From Patulibacter defluvii (GTDB lineage Bacteria; Actinomycetota; Thermoleophilia; Solirubrobacterales; Solirubrobacteraceae): DNA of 64,000 nucleotides. A program made the translations under genes and the position numbers. Shown piece after piece: positions 39,087 to 46,871 of this stretch; the first letter of the stretch is position 1; each line of letters begins with the position of its first letter. The stretch spans positions 186,001 to 250,000 of the forward strand of contig NZ_JAWZSQ010000004.1 in assembly GCF_034096925.1 (NCBI RefSeq), given 5' to 3'. The notes under the pieces were generated by a model. That model worked only from the letters and a program-made list of their open reading frames with translations, ran no database searches and was not told the origin of the DNA.

Positions 39087-39866
39087 TCAGCGCTCGACGA
39101 ACGCGAAGACCCGCGACGGGCTGCCGGTGCCGTCGACGAGCTTCAGCGGGGCGACCACGATCAGCGCGCCCGAGGCGGGCAGCGCGTCCAGGTTCGCCAG
39201 CTGCGTCAGGCCGTAGCGGCCCGCGCCGAGCAGGAAGTTGTGGACCGGGAAGCCCGGGTCGAAGCCGCCGGCCGCACCGGCGTCGATCCCGACCGTCTCG
39301 ACCCCGAAGCCGACCACGTTCGGGTGCTCGGCCAGCCACCGCGACGCCTCGACGTCCGGGCCCGGCGTGACCGGCCCCTCCGGCCCCGCATTGAGGAACG
39401 CCGCCTCGTCGTTGGCGCGCGCCGACCAGCCGGTCCGGAACAGCACCCACGAACCCGGGGGGATCGGGCCGTGCTCGGCCTGGTGGGCCTCGAGGTCGGC
39501 GACCGTCAGCAGGTAGCCGGGGTCCTCGGCGACCTGCGCCGTGCGGTCGATCACGACCGCCGGGCCGACCAGCCGCGCCGGCGGGATCGAGGCGACGTCC
39601 TCGCCCTCCTTGCCGGTGATCCAGTGGATCGGCGCGTCCAGGTGGGTGCCGGTGTGCTCGCCCAGCTCGAGCACGTCCCAGGCCCAGGCGGGACCGTCGG
39701 CGTCGTAGCGCGAGAGCCGCTTGCGCGACAGGTGCGGCGTGTTGGCGAACGGGTCGGGCAGCACCAGCACCGGCGTCGTCTCGCTCAGCGGCTGCGTCAG
39801 GTCGACGACCTGGACCGACCCGTCGGTCAGGCCGTCGAGCAGGGTCTTCAGGCGGGGATCGGACAT
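39087..39866 (-). CDS. Cyclase/kynurenine-formamidase-like metal-dependent hydrolase
   Basis: A 259-residue member of the cyclase (PF04199-type) family. The metal-binding signature HTGTHLDAPIHW (consensus HxGTHxDxPxH) lies near residue 80, and the early VVDLTQPLSETTPV matches the first strand. Family members hydrolyse formylkynurenine, isatin or related amides. It begins at ATG 39866, 17 bases after the stop of the alpha/beta-hydrolase gene on the same strand. Confidence 0.88.
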   Translation of the reverse strand: MSDPRLKTLLDGLTDGSVQVVDLTQPLSETTPVLVLPDPFANTPHLSRKRLSRYDADGPAWAWDVLELGEHTGTHLDAPIHWITGKEGEDVASIPPARLVGPAVVIDRTAQVAEDPGYLLTVADLEAHQAEHGPIPPGSWVLFRTGWSARANDEAAFLNAGPEGPVTPGPDVEASRWLAEHPNVVGFGVETVGIDAGAAGGFDPGFPVHNFLLGAGRYGLTQLANLDALPASGALIVVAPLKLVDGTGSPSRVFAFVER

Positions 39867-39883
39867 GGGGCTCCTTCGGGGCT

Positions 39884-40699
39884 CTACGGGGTCGGAAGCG
39901 AGTCGGGGTCGGTGGCGAAGCGCGAGAGGACGTCGGCGTAGGTCGCCGCCTCCTCGATCGGGGTGCAGTGGGCGCTCGCCCGGAAGATCACAGCCCGGCC
40001 GTCCGGCGCGCTGGCCGCGATGTGGTCGGCGAGGCTGGTCGGGTAGTAGGGATCGCCGTCGGCGTAGGCGGCCAGCACCGGCACCCGCAGGCGCGCGACC
40101 GCCGGCCGCATGTCGAGCTGGATCTGGGCGCGGACGATCTCGAGCGCGACGTCGAGCGGGGTCTGCAGCGCCACGCCGTAGATCCAATCGAGGACGGCGG
40201 GATCGGCGTCGGGCAGCAGCGACTCGCGCTGGAACTCGCGCTCGCTGGCCGGCCAGCCGTCGGCCAGGTCGCGCAGGTAGCCCTCGAACTGGGCGGCCGG
40301 CATCGCGTGCGGGAAGTCGTCGGCCTGGGTCAGCCGCAGCGGGCCGTTGGTCAGCACCACCCGGCCGACGCCGTGGCCGTCCCGCTCCAGGTAGCTGAGC
40401 GAGACGGTGCAGCCCATCGACCAGCCGACCAGCGTGACGTCGTCCAGCTCCAGCTGGCGGATCACGGCGCCGACGTCGTCGGACATCCGGTCGAAGTCGT
40501 AGGGCCCGCGCGGCTTGTCGGACTCCCCCATCCCGCGCAGGTCGAAGCGGACCACGCGGTGGCGGTCGAGCAGCCGTTCGGCCGTCCGGTCCCACAGCCG
40601 GTGGGAGCCCTTCCAGCCGTGGACGAGCAGGATCGGCGGCCCCTCGCCGCGGTCGCTGATCCGCAGCCGGGTGCCGTCGGGGGTGGTCAGGAAGCTCAC
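39884..40699 (-). CDS. Alpha/beta-hydrolase
   Basis: A 271-residue alpha/beta-hydrolase with an intact nucleophile elbow (LVGWSMGCTVSL, Ser near residue 97), oxyanion HGWKGSHRLWD, FDLRGMGESDKP, the acid in AAYADGDPYYP and the catalytic His in FRASAHCTPIEE. It probably cleaves an ester, lactone or C-C bond of an aromatic intermediate. It overlaps the DUF35 gene by an ATGA and is followed by the cyclase gene. Confidence 0.9.
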   Translation of the reverse strand: MSFLTTPDGTRLRISDRGEGPPILLVHGWKGSHRLWDRTAERLLDRHRVVRFDLRGMGESDKPRGPYDFDRMSDDVGAVIRQLELDDVTLVGWSMGCTVSLSYLERDGHGVGRVVLTNGPLRLTQADDFPHAMPAAQFEGYLRDLADGWPASEREFQRESLLPDADPAVLDWIYGVALQTPLDVALEIVRAQIQLDMRPAVARLRVPVLAAYADGDPYYPTSLADHIAASAPDGRAVIFRASAHCTPIEEAATYADVLSRFATDPDSLPTP

Positions 40700-40995
40700 T
40701 CGCGCTCCTCGTTGGCGGGGTCGGCCTGGAGCGCGCCGGCGTCGAGCGACAGCGTCACCCGCTCGCCGGGCGCGACGCCCGGGGCGCTGGCGATCACCAC
40801 CGGTCCCGCGTCCAGGCGGACGGTGGCCAGCCGTAGCGGGTCGTCGCCGGCCAGGTCGGTCGTCTGCTCGGCGCGCCCGCGCGAGCCGTCGCCGTCGTGC
40901 CAGGCGCCGCCGCCGCAGCGCGGGCAGCGCGAGCGCGGCGGCCAGAGCGCCAGCGCGCAGCGGTCGCAGACGGGGATCCGCAGCGGCGTGCTCAC
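40696..40995 (-). CDS. DUF35 zinc-ribbon/OB-fold protein
   Basis: A 99-residue protein with a rubredoxin-like zinc ribbon (CDRCALALWPPRSRCPRCGG) followed by an OB-fold strand set (LATVRLDAGPVVIASAP, GERVTLSLDA). DUF35 proteins partner thiolase-like proteins, for example in the Ltp2-type retro-aldolases of steroid side-chain breakdown and in acyl-CoA systems. It starts at GTG 40995 in a GTGA overlap with the thiolase-like gene, which supports a complex. Confidence 0.88.
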   Translation of the reverse strand: MSTPLRIPVCDRCALALWPPRSRCPRCGGGAWHDGDGSRGRAEQTTDLAGDDPLRLATVRLDAGPVVIASAPGVAPGERVTLSLDAGALQADPANEERE

Positions 40996-42158
40996 GAGAG
41001 CCGCTCCAGGACGGCGGCGCCGTGGCAGGCGCCGTGGCGGTAGAGGACCATCCCGTAGCCGGTCACGACGGCCAGCTCGCAGGCGGGGACCTGGCGCTCG
41101 CCGGCCTGACCGCGCAGCTGCCGGACCGCCTCGACCACCCCGTGGAGCCCGGCCGCGGCCCCGGCCTGCCCGGCCGAGAGCTGCCCGCCGGAGGTGTTCA
41201 GCGGCCAGCCGTCCTCGACCAGGGTCCGGCGCAGCCAGCGGCGCAGGTCGCCGTCGGGGACCAGGCCCAGGTCGGCCGCCTGGACGATCGCCATCACCGG
41301 GTAGTCGTCGTAGACGTAGGCCGCGTCGACGTCCGCGGGCGCGACCTCGGCGGTCCGCCAGAGCTCGGGCGCGAGGGTCGCGAAGCCGGACCGCAGCCGG
41401 TCGTCCTGCTGCTGGTCGTCGTTGTGGAGCTGGGCGATCGCCCGCACCCGCACGGCCGGGCCGCGGGCCCGTTCGCGGCGGGTGACGACGATCGCGTCGG
41501 CGCCGGCCACCACCGGCACGCAGTCGTAGCGGGTCAGCGGCGTGGCCACCGGCGCGGCGGCCAGGTACTCGTCGAGGCCGAGCGGGGCGCGGTAGACGGC
41601 GCCGGGGTTGCGGCCCGCCCACGCCCGCTGGGCGACGGGCACGCAGCCGAAGTCCTCGCGCTCGAGCCCGTGGGCCTCGCCGTAGCGGCTGGTCATCATC
41701 GCGAAGAGCGCGTTCGGCCCCTGGTAGCCCAGCGGCACCAGCTGCTCGGCGGTCGCGCGGTTGTACTGGCGGACCAGCCGCGCGAACGCCGCCCGGTCGA
41801 GGTGGTCGCCGGCCAGCAGCACGATCGTCTCGGCGTCACCGGCCTCGACCGCCCGCACCGCGTGCTGCAGCAGGTTGATGGCGCTGGCCCCGCCGTGGGG
41901 GTCCTCCATCATCCAGCGGACGCTGATCCCGAGCCGCCAGCAGAGGTCGATCGCGTGGTCGGGCTGGAGCGAGAACGACGCCACGCCGAGCCCGTCGACG
42001 TCGGCGGCGGTCAGGCCGGCGTCGGCCAGCACGCCGTCGAACGCCTCGGCCAGCAGCGCCGTGGTGTCGCGCTCGGCGGCCGGATGGCGCTCGTAGCGCG
42101 CTTCGTACGCGGCCGCGATCACGGCCTCGCCGTCCGCGCCTCCCGCCGTGGTCCTCAC
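40992..42158 (-). CDS. Thiolase-fold protein lacking the nucleophilic cysteine (SCP-x/Ltp2-like)
   Basis: A 388-residue thiolase-superfamily protein of the lipid-transfer-protein type (ALTxADVDGLGVASFSLQ-like N-part, VDAAYVYDDYPVMAIVQAAD, LNTSGGQLSAGQAGAAAGLH). The loop that should carry the nucleophilic Cys reads DPHGGASAINLLQHAV, with no cysteine, so Claisen chemistry is unlikely; a retro-aldol or scaffolding role like Ltp2 is plausible. The DUF35 partner is coupled downstream. Start GTG 42158 is chosen because the promoter -10 (42186-42191) lies upstream and GGGAGAGGG precedes it; the frame remains open to 42215 but that part includes the promoter. Confidence 0.83.
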   Translation of the reverse strand: MRTTAGGADGEAVIAAAYEARYERHPAAERDTTALLAEAFDGVLADAGLTAADVDGLGVASFSLQPDHAIDLCWRLGISVRWMMEDPHGGASAINLLQHAVRAVEAGDAETIVLLAGDHLDRAAFARLVRQYNRATAEQLVPLGYQGPNALFAMMTSRYGEAHGLEREDFGCVPVAQRAWAGRNPGAVYRAPLGLDEYLAAAPVATPLTRYDCVPVVAGADAIVVTRRERARGPAVRVRAIAQLHNDDQQQDDRLRSGFATLAPELWRTAEVAPADVDAAYVYDDYPVMAIVQAADLGLVPDGDLRRWLRRTLVEDGWPLNTSGGQLSAGQAGAAAGLHGVVEAVRQLRGQAGERQVPACELAVVTGYGMVLYRHGACHGAAVLERLS

Positions 42159-42185
42159 CGAGCCGTTCCCTCTCCCACGAAAGTC

Positions 42186-42215
42186 ACCATACCAGCGCAG
42201 TTCCATGCAGATCAA
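42186..42215 (-). promoter_or_regulatory. Promoter of the thiolase-like/DUF35 operon
   Basis: Minus strand: TTGATC (42215-42210), 18-base spacer, TATGGT (42191-42186); start near 42179, about 20 bases before the GTG at 42158. The sequence GATCTGCAT overlaps the -35 and resembles ATCTGCA half-sites at 42281 and 44980. Confidence 0.6.
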
Positions 42216-42280
42216 TAGCGACTGCAGAGGCTTTTCGCCCTGGCCCTACCACCCCGCGCGCACCCGCGAGGCGGCCGATT

Positions 42281-42318
42281 ATCTGCACTTGACTCCGCAG
42301 ATATGGAGACCGTAGCGT
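42281..42318 (+). promoter_or_regulatory. Promoter and inverted repeat upstream of the APC transporter
   Basis: ATCTGC (42281-42286) and GCAGAT (42297-42302) form an inverted repeat with 10 bases between, spanning the -35 TTGACT (42289-42294). An 18-base spacer leads to TAGCGT (42313-42318), the same -10 as lexA. The leader would be about 55 bases. Confidence 0.55.
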
Positions 42319-42379
42319 CCGCGCCGGAGTCCACCCCTGGCGCCGCCGCTCGCGTCGCCACCACCCTCGAGGAGACCCC

Positions 42380-43849
42380 ATGACCGACCCCTCCGGGTCG
42401 CCCCGCGGCGCCGCCGCGCCCGCCGACCCACCAGCCGCCGACCGGCTCGACCGTGGCTCGCTGAGTGCGCCGCACATCGTCTTCATGGTGATCGCGGCCG
42501 CCGCCCCGATGGCCGTCGTGGTCGCGATCCTGCCGATCGCGTTCGCGTTCGGCAACGGCGTCGGCACGCCGGGCATGTACCTGGTGGCGGCGATCACGCT
42601 CGCCTTCTTCGCCGTCGGCTACACCCGCGCGACGCCGTTCGTCCGCAACGCCGGCGCCTTCTACGCCTACATCGCCCAGGGGCTCGACCGCTCGCTCGGG
42701 CTGGTCGCGGCCTACCTGGCGGCCGTCTGCTACACGTCGCTGGCCGCGGCCACCTGCGGCGCGCTGGCCTTCTTCTCCCACGACACCTTCTCGCGGCTGC
42801 TGCACATCACGCTGCCGTGGCCGGTCTGGGCGGCGGTCTGGATCGCGATCGTCGCCGCGCTCGGCTACCGGCGGATCACGATGGCGGCCCGGGTGCTGGC
42901 CGTCGCCCTGACCGCCGAGGTGCTGCTGCTGGTGGTGCTCGACGTGGCGATCCTCGCCGACCGCGGGCTGCCGGCGCTCGAGCTCGACGCCTTCTCCCCC
43001 GGGACCGTCTTCGGCGCCGGGGCCGGGGTCGCCGTGATCTACGCCTTCACCTCGTTCCTCGGCTTCGAGGGCACGGCGATCTACGCCGAGGAGGCCCGCA
43101 ACCCGCTGCGGACGGTGCCGCGGGCGACCTACGGCGCGATCGCGGTGGTCGGCGTCTTCTACGTGCTGACCGCCTGGTGCCTGCTGGCCGGGGTCGGCTT
43201 CGACCAGGCCTCGGCGACGGCCGCGAAGGACCCGGGCGGCTTCGTCTTCGGGCTCAGCGACCGCTACCTGACCGGCGCCTGGACCGACGCCCTCAGCGTG
43301 CTGATCGTGACCAGCTCGTTCGCCGCGGTGCTGGCCTTCCACAACGCCGCCTCGCGCTACTTCTACGCCCTCGCCCGCGACGGCGCGATGCCGGCGCCGC
43401 TGGCCCGCACCCACCCGCGCTTCGGCTCGCCCTACCGCGCCGGCCTGGCCCAGATCGCGATCGTGGTGGTGATCGTCGGCGGCTTCGCGATCGCCGACCT
43501 CGACCCGCTGCTGAACCTCTCGACGGCGATGACCGGCTTCGGCGCCGTCGGCCTGCTGGCGCTGATGGCGACCACCTCGGTCGCGATCGCGGCGCTGCTC
43601 TGGCGCAAGGGCCGGCGCGGCTGGGCGGCGACCGCCTGCCCGGCGATCGCGGCCGTCGGCCTCGGCGCGGCGACCGTGCTCTCGATCACCAACTACCCGC
43701 AGCTGACGGGCAGCGACTCGTCGGTGATCAACGCGCTGCCGTGGCTGCACGTGCCGCTGGTGCTCGCCGGGCTGGCGATCGCCCACCGGATCCGGACCCG
43801 CCGGCCGGCGGTCTACGCGCAGCTCGGGGCGACCCGGGTCGAGGGCTGA
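42380..43849 (+). CDS. APC family amino acid/amine permease
   Basis: A 489-residue membrane protein of the amino acid-polyamine-organocation superfamily. About twelve hydrophobic segments are visible; the first contains HIVFMVIAAAAPMAVVVAIL, and FTSFLGFEGTAIYAEEARNP is the conserved loop 6-7 region. It would import an amino acid or amine. A GAGG site 8-11 bases upstream supports ATG 42380. The gene lies among amine, aldoxime and amide metabolism genes and has its own promoter, so it may supply their substrate. Confidence 0.9.
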   Translation: MTDPSGSPRGAAAPADPPAADRLDRGSLSAPHIVFMVIAAAAPMAVVVAILPIAFAFGNGVGTPGMYLVAAITLAFFAVGYTRATPFVRNAGAFYAYIAQGLDRSLGLVAAYLAAVCYTSLAAATCGALAFFSHDTFSRLLHITLPWPVWAAVWIAIVAALGYRRITMAARVLAVALTAEVLLLVVLDVAILADRGLPALELDAFSPGTVFGAGAGVAVIYAFTSFLGFEGTAIYAEEARNPLRTVPRATYGAIAVVGVFYVLTAWCLLAGVGFDQASATAAKDPGGFVFGLSDRYLTGAWTDALSVLIVTSSFAAVLAFHNAASRYFYALARDGAMPAPLARTHPRFGSPYRAGLAQIAIVVVIVGGFAIADLDPLLNLSTAMTGFGAVGLLALMATTSVAIAALLWRKGRRGWAATACPAIAAVGLGAATVLSITNYPQLTGSDSSVINALPWLHVPLVLAGLAIAHRIRTRRPAVYAQLGATRVEG

Positions 43850-43858
43850 TCGCCCTTC

Positions 43859-43894
43859 GGGGTCCGGCCGGCCGGGGGTCGGCGGCCGGACCCC
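43859..43894. terminator. Bidirectional hairpin terminator
   Basis: A perfect 12-bp stem, GGGGTCCGGCCG (43859-43870) with CGGCCGGACCCC (43883-43894), and a 12-base GC-rich loop, between the convergent permease and aldoxime dehydratase genes. Confidence 0.75.
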
Positions 43895-43901
43895 GCGCGG
43901 G

Positions 43902-44936
43902 TCACGCCTCGGCGTCGACCCGCCGCAGCAGGCCGGTGTCGTCGGCGCAGCCGACGTAGCGGCCGTGGCAGCGGCCGAGCGGCAGCACGCTGACCTCGTG
44001 GAAGAGCCGGATCCCCAGCTCCTCGCCGAAGCGGTGGATCATCTCCATCGCCGAGGCGAAGATCGCGTGGTGGGTCGGGTGGTCGCGGGCCCACGTCTCC
44101 AGGTGCCCGAGCGAGCGGAAGTGGCCGAGGACGCAGGTGCGGTCGACGTCGACGCCCGCCAGGTCGGTCTCCTGGACGTAGCGGACGGCCACGCAGCCGG
44201 ACTCGCGCGGGGCGCCGTGGAGGTGCTCGACGCCGGCCCGCAGGACCGGCTCGACCCGCTCGCGGTACCACGCCAGGTGGTCGGCCGGCGCCCCGTGCCA
44301 GTCCTGCGAGGTGCGGATCGTGCAGAGGTTGCCGGGGGCCACGATCCACTGGTCGCCGGCGCCGCCGGCGATCGGGCCGGGCACCACGGCGCCCGGCTCC
44401 AGCTCGTCGTCGGCCGAGGCGGGGATCCGGTCGCGGGCCGCGCCCCAGTAGCCGACCATCGGGCAGAACTCGTGGCGGGTGCCCTCCAGCCGGCCGAGGC
44501 CGGTCTGGCGGATCTCGTGACCGAAGTGGGCCTCGCTGTGGGTCAGCGGCAGGACCGCGGTCTCGCACCAGTGGGCCGGCGGCGCCGGGCCGTCGACCAG
44601 CCGGTCGACCGCCGGGCTGCCCGCCCAGCGGCGGTGGGCGACCGGGTCGTCCCAGTAGGCGAAGACCAGCTGCGTCTGGGGATCGGCCGGCACCAGCACC
44701 CGCCCCCGCTCGACCGTGCGGGCGCCGTCGGGGCCCTGCAGCAGCTCGATCGCCCGGTCGACGAAGGCACCGGCGCCGGGGCCCGAGGCGCCGAAGGTGA
44801 CCCGCACCACGTCGCGCAGTCCCGGCGGGTAGCGCAGGAAGTAGGTGGTGAAGTCGGGCCAGTGGCCCGCGGGCGCCCGCCGGGGACGGGGCTCCAGCGG
44901 ATCGATGGCCGGCGCGGCAGCTGATCGCTCGGACAT
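43902..44936 (-). CDS. Aldoxime dehydratase (haem-containing, OxdA-like)
   Basis: A 344-residue protein of the phenylacetaldoxime dehydratase family. The N-terminal PRRAPAGHWPDFTTYFLRYP, HFGHEIRQTGLGRLEGTRHE, VGYWGAARDRIP and the C-terminal HPTHHAIFASAM followed by IRLFHEVSVLPLG are characteristic; the histidines of the last two blocks are those linked to haem binding and catalysis in the family. The enzyme dehydrates R-CH=NOH to a nitrile. ATG 44936 is 6 bases after a TATAGT -10, hence leaderless. No nitrilase or nitrile hydratase is in the window; an amidase is at 58492. Confidence 0.88.
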   Translation of the reverse strand: MSERSAAAPAIDPLEPRPRRAPAGHWPDFTTYFLRYPPGLRDVVRVTFGASGPGAGAFVDRAIELLQGPDGARTVERGRVLVPADPQTQLVFAYWDDPVAHRRWAGSPAVDRLVDGPAPPAHWCETAVLPLTHSEAHFGHEIRQTGLGRLEGTRHEFCPMVGYWGAARDRIPASADDELEPGAVVPGPIAGGAGDQWIVAPGNLCTIRTSQDWHGAPADHLAWYRERVEPVLRAGVEHLHGAPRESGCVAVRYVQETDLAGVDVDRTCVLGHFRSLGHLETWARDHPTHHAIFASAMEMIHRFGEELGIRLFHEVSVLPLGRCHGRYVGCADDTGLLRRVDAEA

Positions 44937-44942
44937 CGTCGC

Positions 44943-44971
44943 ACTATAACTCGTCATAGCAGCGTTGTCAT
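44943..44971 (-). promoter_or_regulatory. Leaderless promoter of the aldoxime dehydratase gene
   Basis: Minus strand: ATGACA (44971-44966), 17 bases, TATAGT (44948-44943), 6 bases, ATG. The -35 is preceded by ATCTGCAC, as at the APC promoter (42281-42288). Confidence 0.75.
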
Positions 44972-44987
44972 GTGCAGATCATTAAGC

Positions 44988-45016
44988 TTGACAGATGGAT
45001 AATTCGGTGCGAGCCT
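44988..45016 (+). promoter_or_regulatory. Promoter of the M20 amidohydrolase gene
   Basis: TTGACA (44988-44993), 17 bases, GAGCCT (45011-45016), then 8 bases to ATG 45025. The spacer carries GATGGATAATTC, nearly identical to AATGGATAGTTC in the amine oxidase promoter at 60000-60028, with the same distance to the ATG (36-37 bases). Confidence 0.5.
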
Positions 45017-45024
45017 GGCGCCAG

Positions 45025-46221
45025 ATGCTCACCGAGACCGAGCGGCTGGTCGATCAGGTGCTGCCCTCCGTGGTCGCCTGGCGCCGCCACCTGCACCAGC
45101 ACCCCGAGCTGTCGTTCGAGGAGCAGCGGACCGCGGCCTGGATCCAGCAGCGGCTGGAGGAGCTGCCGGGCGTGACCGTCGAGCGCCCGGTCGGGACCGC
45201 CGTCGTCGGCCTCCTGACCGGCGCCCGCCCCGGCCCGACGATCGCCGTCCGCGCCGACATCGACGCGCTGCCGATCGAGGAGCAGACCGGCCTGCCGTTC
45301 GCCTCCCGCACCCCCGGGGTGATGCACGCCTGCGGCCACGACGGCCACACGGCGATCCTGCTCGGCGCGGCGACCGTCCTCTCCGCGCTCCGCGACCAGC
45401 TCGCCGGCGAGGTCCGGTTCCTCTTCGAGCCCGGCGAGGAGGCGCTGCCCGGCGGCGCCTCGCAGATGGTCGCCGCCGGCGTCATGCGCGGCGTCGACCG
45501 CGTGCTCGGCCTGCACCTGTGGGCGCCGCTCGAGCGGGGCACCGCGATCGTCAGCCCCGGCCGCGTGATGGCCGCCTGCGACGTCTTCACGATCGAGATC
45601 CACGGCCGCGCCGGCCACATCGGCGCGCCCCACGCCGCGATCGACCCGATCGCGATCGCCGCCCAGATCGTCACCAACCTCCAGCACCTGGTGGCCCGCG
45701 AGGTCGACCCGCTGGAGCCGGCCGTGGTCGGCGTCACCGAGCTGCACGCCGGCCGCTCGGTCGGGGTGATCCCGGCCGTCGCCACGATCGGCGGCGGCAC
45801 CAACATGTTCGACCCCGCCGTCCGCGACCACCTTGAGCGGCGGATCGGCGAGATCGCCGACGGCCTCTGCAGCGCCCACGGCGCGACCTGCGACTACCGC
45901 TACGTGCGCGGCTACGACGCCGTCGTCAACGACCCGGCGACCGCCGCCGTCGTCGCCGAGACGGCCGTCGCGCTGCTCGGCCCCGAGGCCGTCAGCGACG
46001 GCCCGCCGGTGATGCCCGGCGAGGACTTCTCGGCCTTCCTGCGCGAGGCGCCGGGCTGCTTCGTGCTGCTCGGGGCGGGCAACGCCGCCAAGGGGATCAC
46101 CGCCGACCACCACGACTCGCGGTTCGACATCGACGAGGACGCGCTGCCGACCGGCGTGCGGCTGTTCGTCCGCAGCGTGCTGACGCTGCTGGAGCGCGAG
46201 CCGGCGGCCGTCGCCGCCTGA
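45025..46221 (+). CDS. M20 family amidohydrolase (hippurate/IAA-amino acid hydrolase-like)
   Basis: A 398-residue metal-dependent amidohydrolase. WRRHLHQHPELSFEE, AVRADIDALPIEE, the metal motif MHACGHDGHTAILLGAA (Cys/His), EPGEEALPGG and GEDFSAFLREAPG match the M20D carboxypeptidase/IAA-amino acid hydrolase group, which releases an aryl acid from an N-acyl amino acid. The lid domain spans about residues 185-300. I prefer ATG 45025 from promoter spacing; ATG 44995 would add ten residues but begins inside the promoter. Divergent from the aldoxime dehydratase gene and upstream of a TetR gene. Confidence 0.9.
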   Translation: MLTETERLVDQVLPSVVAWRRHLHQHPELSFEEQRTAAWIQQRLEELPGVTVERPVGTAVVGLLTGARPGPTIAVRADIDALPIEEQTGLPFASRTPGVMHACGHDGHTAILLGAATVLSALRDQLAGEVRFLFEPGEEALPGGASQMVAAGVMRGVDRVLGLHLWAPLERGTAIVSPGRVMAACDVFTIEIHGRAGHIGAPHAAIDPIAIAAQIVTNLQHLVAREVDPLEPAVVGVTELHAGRSVGVIPAVATIGGGTNMFDPAVRDHLERRIGEIADGLCSAHGATCDYRYVRGYDAVVNDPATAAVVAETAVALLGPEAVSDGPPVMPGEDFSAFLREAPGCFVLLGAGNAAKGITADHHDSRFDIDEDALPTGVRLFVRSVLTLLEREPAAVAA

Positions 46222-46228
46222 GCCCGCT

Positions 46229-46261
46229 GAGCGGTCGCGGCGCCGACCGCTCCCGTACCCT
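46229..46261 (+). promoter_or_regulatory. TetR promoter and operator
   Basis: A 9-bp inverted repeat, GAGCGGTCG (46229-46237) and CGACCGCTC (46244-46252), lies just upstream of the -10 TACCCT (46256-46261), which ends 6 bases before the tetR ATG. It fits an autoregulatory TetR site and may also terminate the M20 gene ending at 46221. Confidence 0.55.
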
Positions 46262-46267
46262 CGGGCG

Positions 46268-46843
46268 ATGCCGTCGCGCCCCCGCGACCGTCCGGCCTAC
46301 AGCGAGGGCCGCGACGCCCTGCTCGACGCGGCCACCCGCGTGATCGCCCGCGACGGCTTCCGCGGGCTGACCTACCGCGCCGTCGCCCAGGAGGCCGGCG
46401 TCACCCACGGGCTCGTCTCGTACCACTTCGGCTCGCGCGACGCGCTCGTCCACGAGACCCTCGCCGCACTCGCCCGGGCCTCGATCGACGGCGCCGCGCT
46501 GGTGCCGGAGAGCGGCCGGCTGGAGGACTTCGCCGGCGACCTGGTGACCGTCGCGCGCGACCAGCCCGAGGGCCAGGCCGCCCAGTTCGAGCTGACCCTC
46601 GAGGCGCGGCGGCGGCCCGAGCTGCGGGCCGACGTCCGGGCGCTCTACGACGGCTACGTCGACGCCGTCGCCGAGGCGCTGGACCGCTTCGACCTGCCGG
46701 CCGACCCGGCCCTCGCGCGGGTCGTCTTCGCCGCCCTCGACGGGCTGATGCTGCAGCAGCTCGTGTTCGAGGACGCCGCCGAGACCGGCGCCGCGCTCGA
46801 GGCGCTGCGCCGGCTGCTGGCGGCGGCCGCCGAGCGGGCGTGA
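46268..46843 (+). CDS. TetR family transcriptional regulator
   Basis: A 191-residue regulator with the TetR helix-turn-helix in residues 15-60 (ALLDAATRVIARDGFRGLTY, VAQEAGVTHGLVSYHFGSRD) and a helical ligand domain (LARVVFAALDGLMLQQLVFE). The mRNA is probably leaderless (TACCCT ends 6 bases before the ATG), with an inverted repeat overlapping the promoter. Likely targets are its own gene and possibly the neighbouring M20 or CoA ligase genes. Confidence 0.9.
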   Translation: MPSRPRDRPAYSEGRDALLDAATRVIARDGFRGLTYRAVAQEAGVTHGLVSYHFGSRDALVHETLAALARASIDGAALVPESGRLEDFAGDLVTVARDQPEGQAAQFELTLEARRRPELRADVRALYDGYVDAVAEALDRFDLPADPALARVVFAALDGLMLQQLVFEDAAETGAALEALRRLLAAAAERA

Positions 46844-46862
46844 CCGGCGGCGGCCCGCCGGT
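46843..46862. terminator. Hairpin between tetR and the CoA ligase gene
   Basis: ACCGGCGG (46843-46850) pairs with CCGCCGGT (46855-46862) across a CGGC loop, between convergent genes ending at 46843 and 46872. Confidence 0.55.
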
Positions 46863-46871
46863 CGCGCCCGC

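Noticed and set aside
42159..42215. Longer start for the thiolase-like gene (beginning MICMELRW).
   Set aside because: The promoter -10 at 42186-42191 lies inside this extension, and a GGGAGAGGG site supports GTG 42158.
43902..44936. Generic hypothetical or monooxygenase assignment.
   Set aside because: The HPTHHAIF and FHEVSVLP blocks and overall length fit the aldoxime dehydratase family much better.
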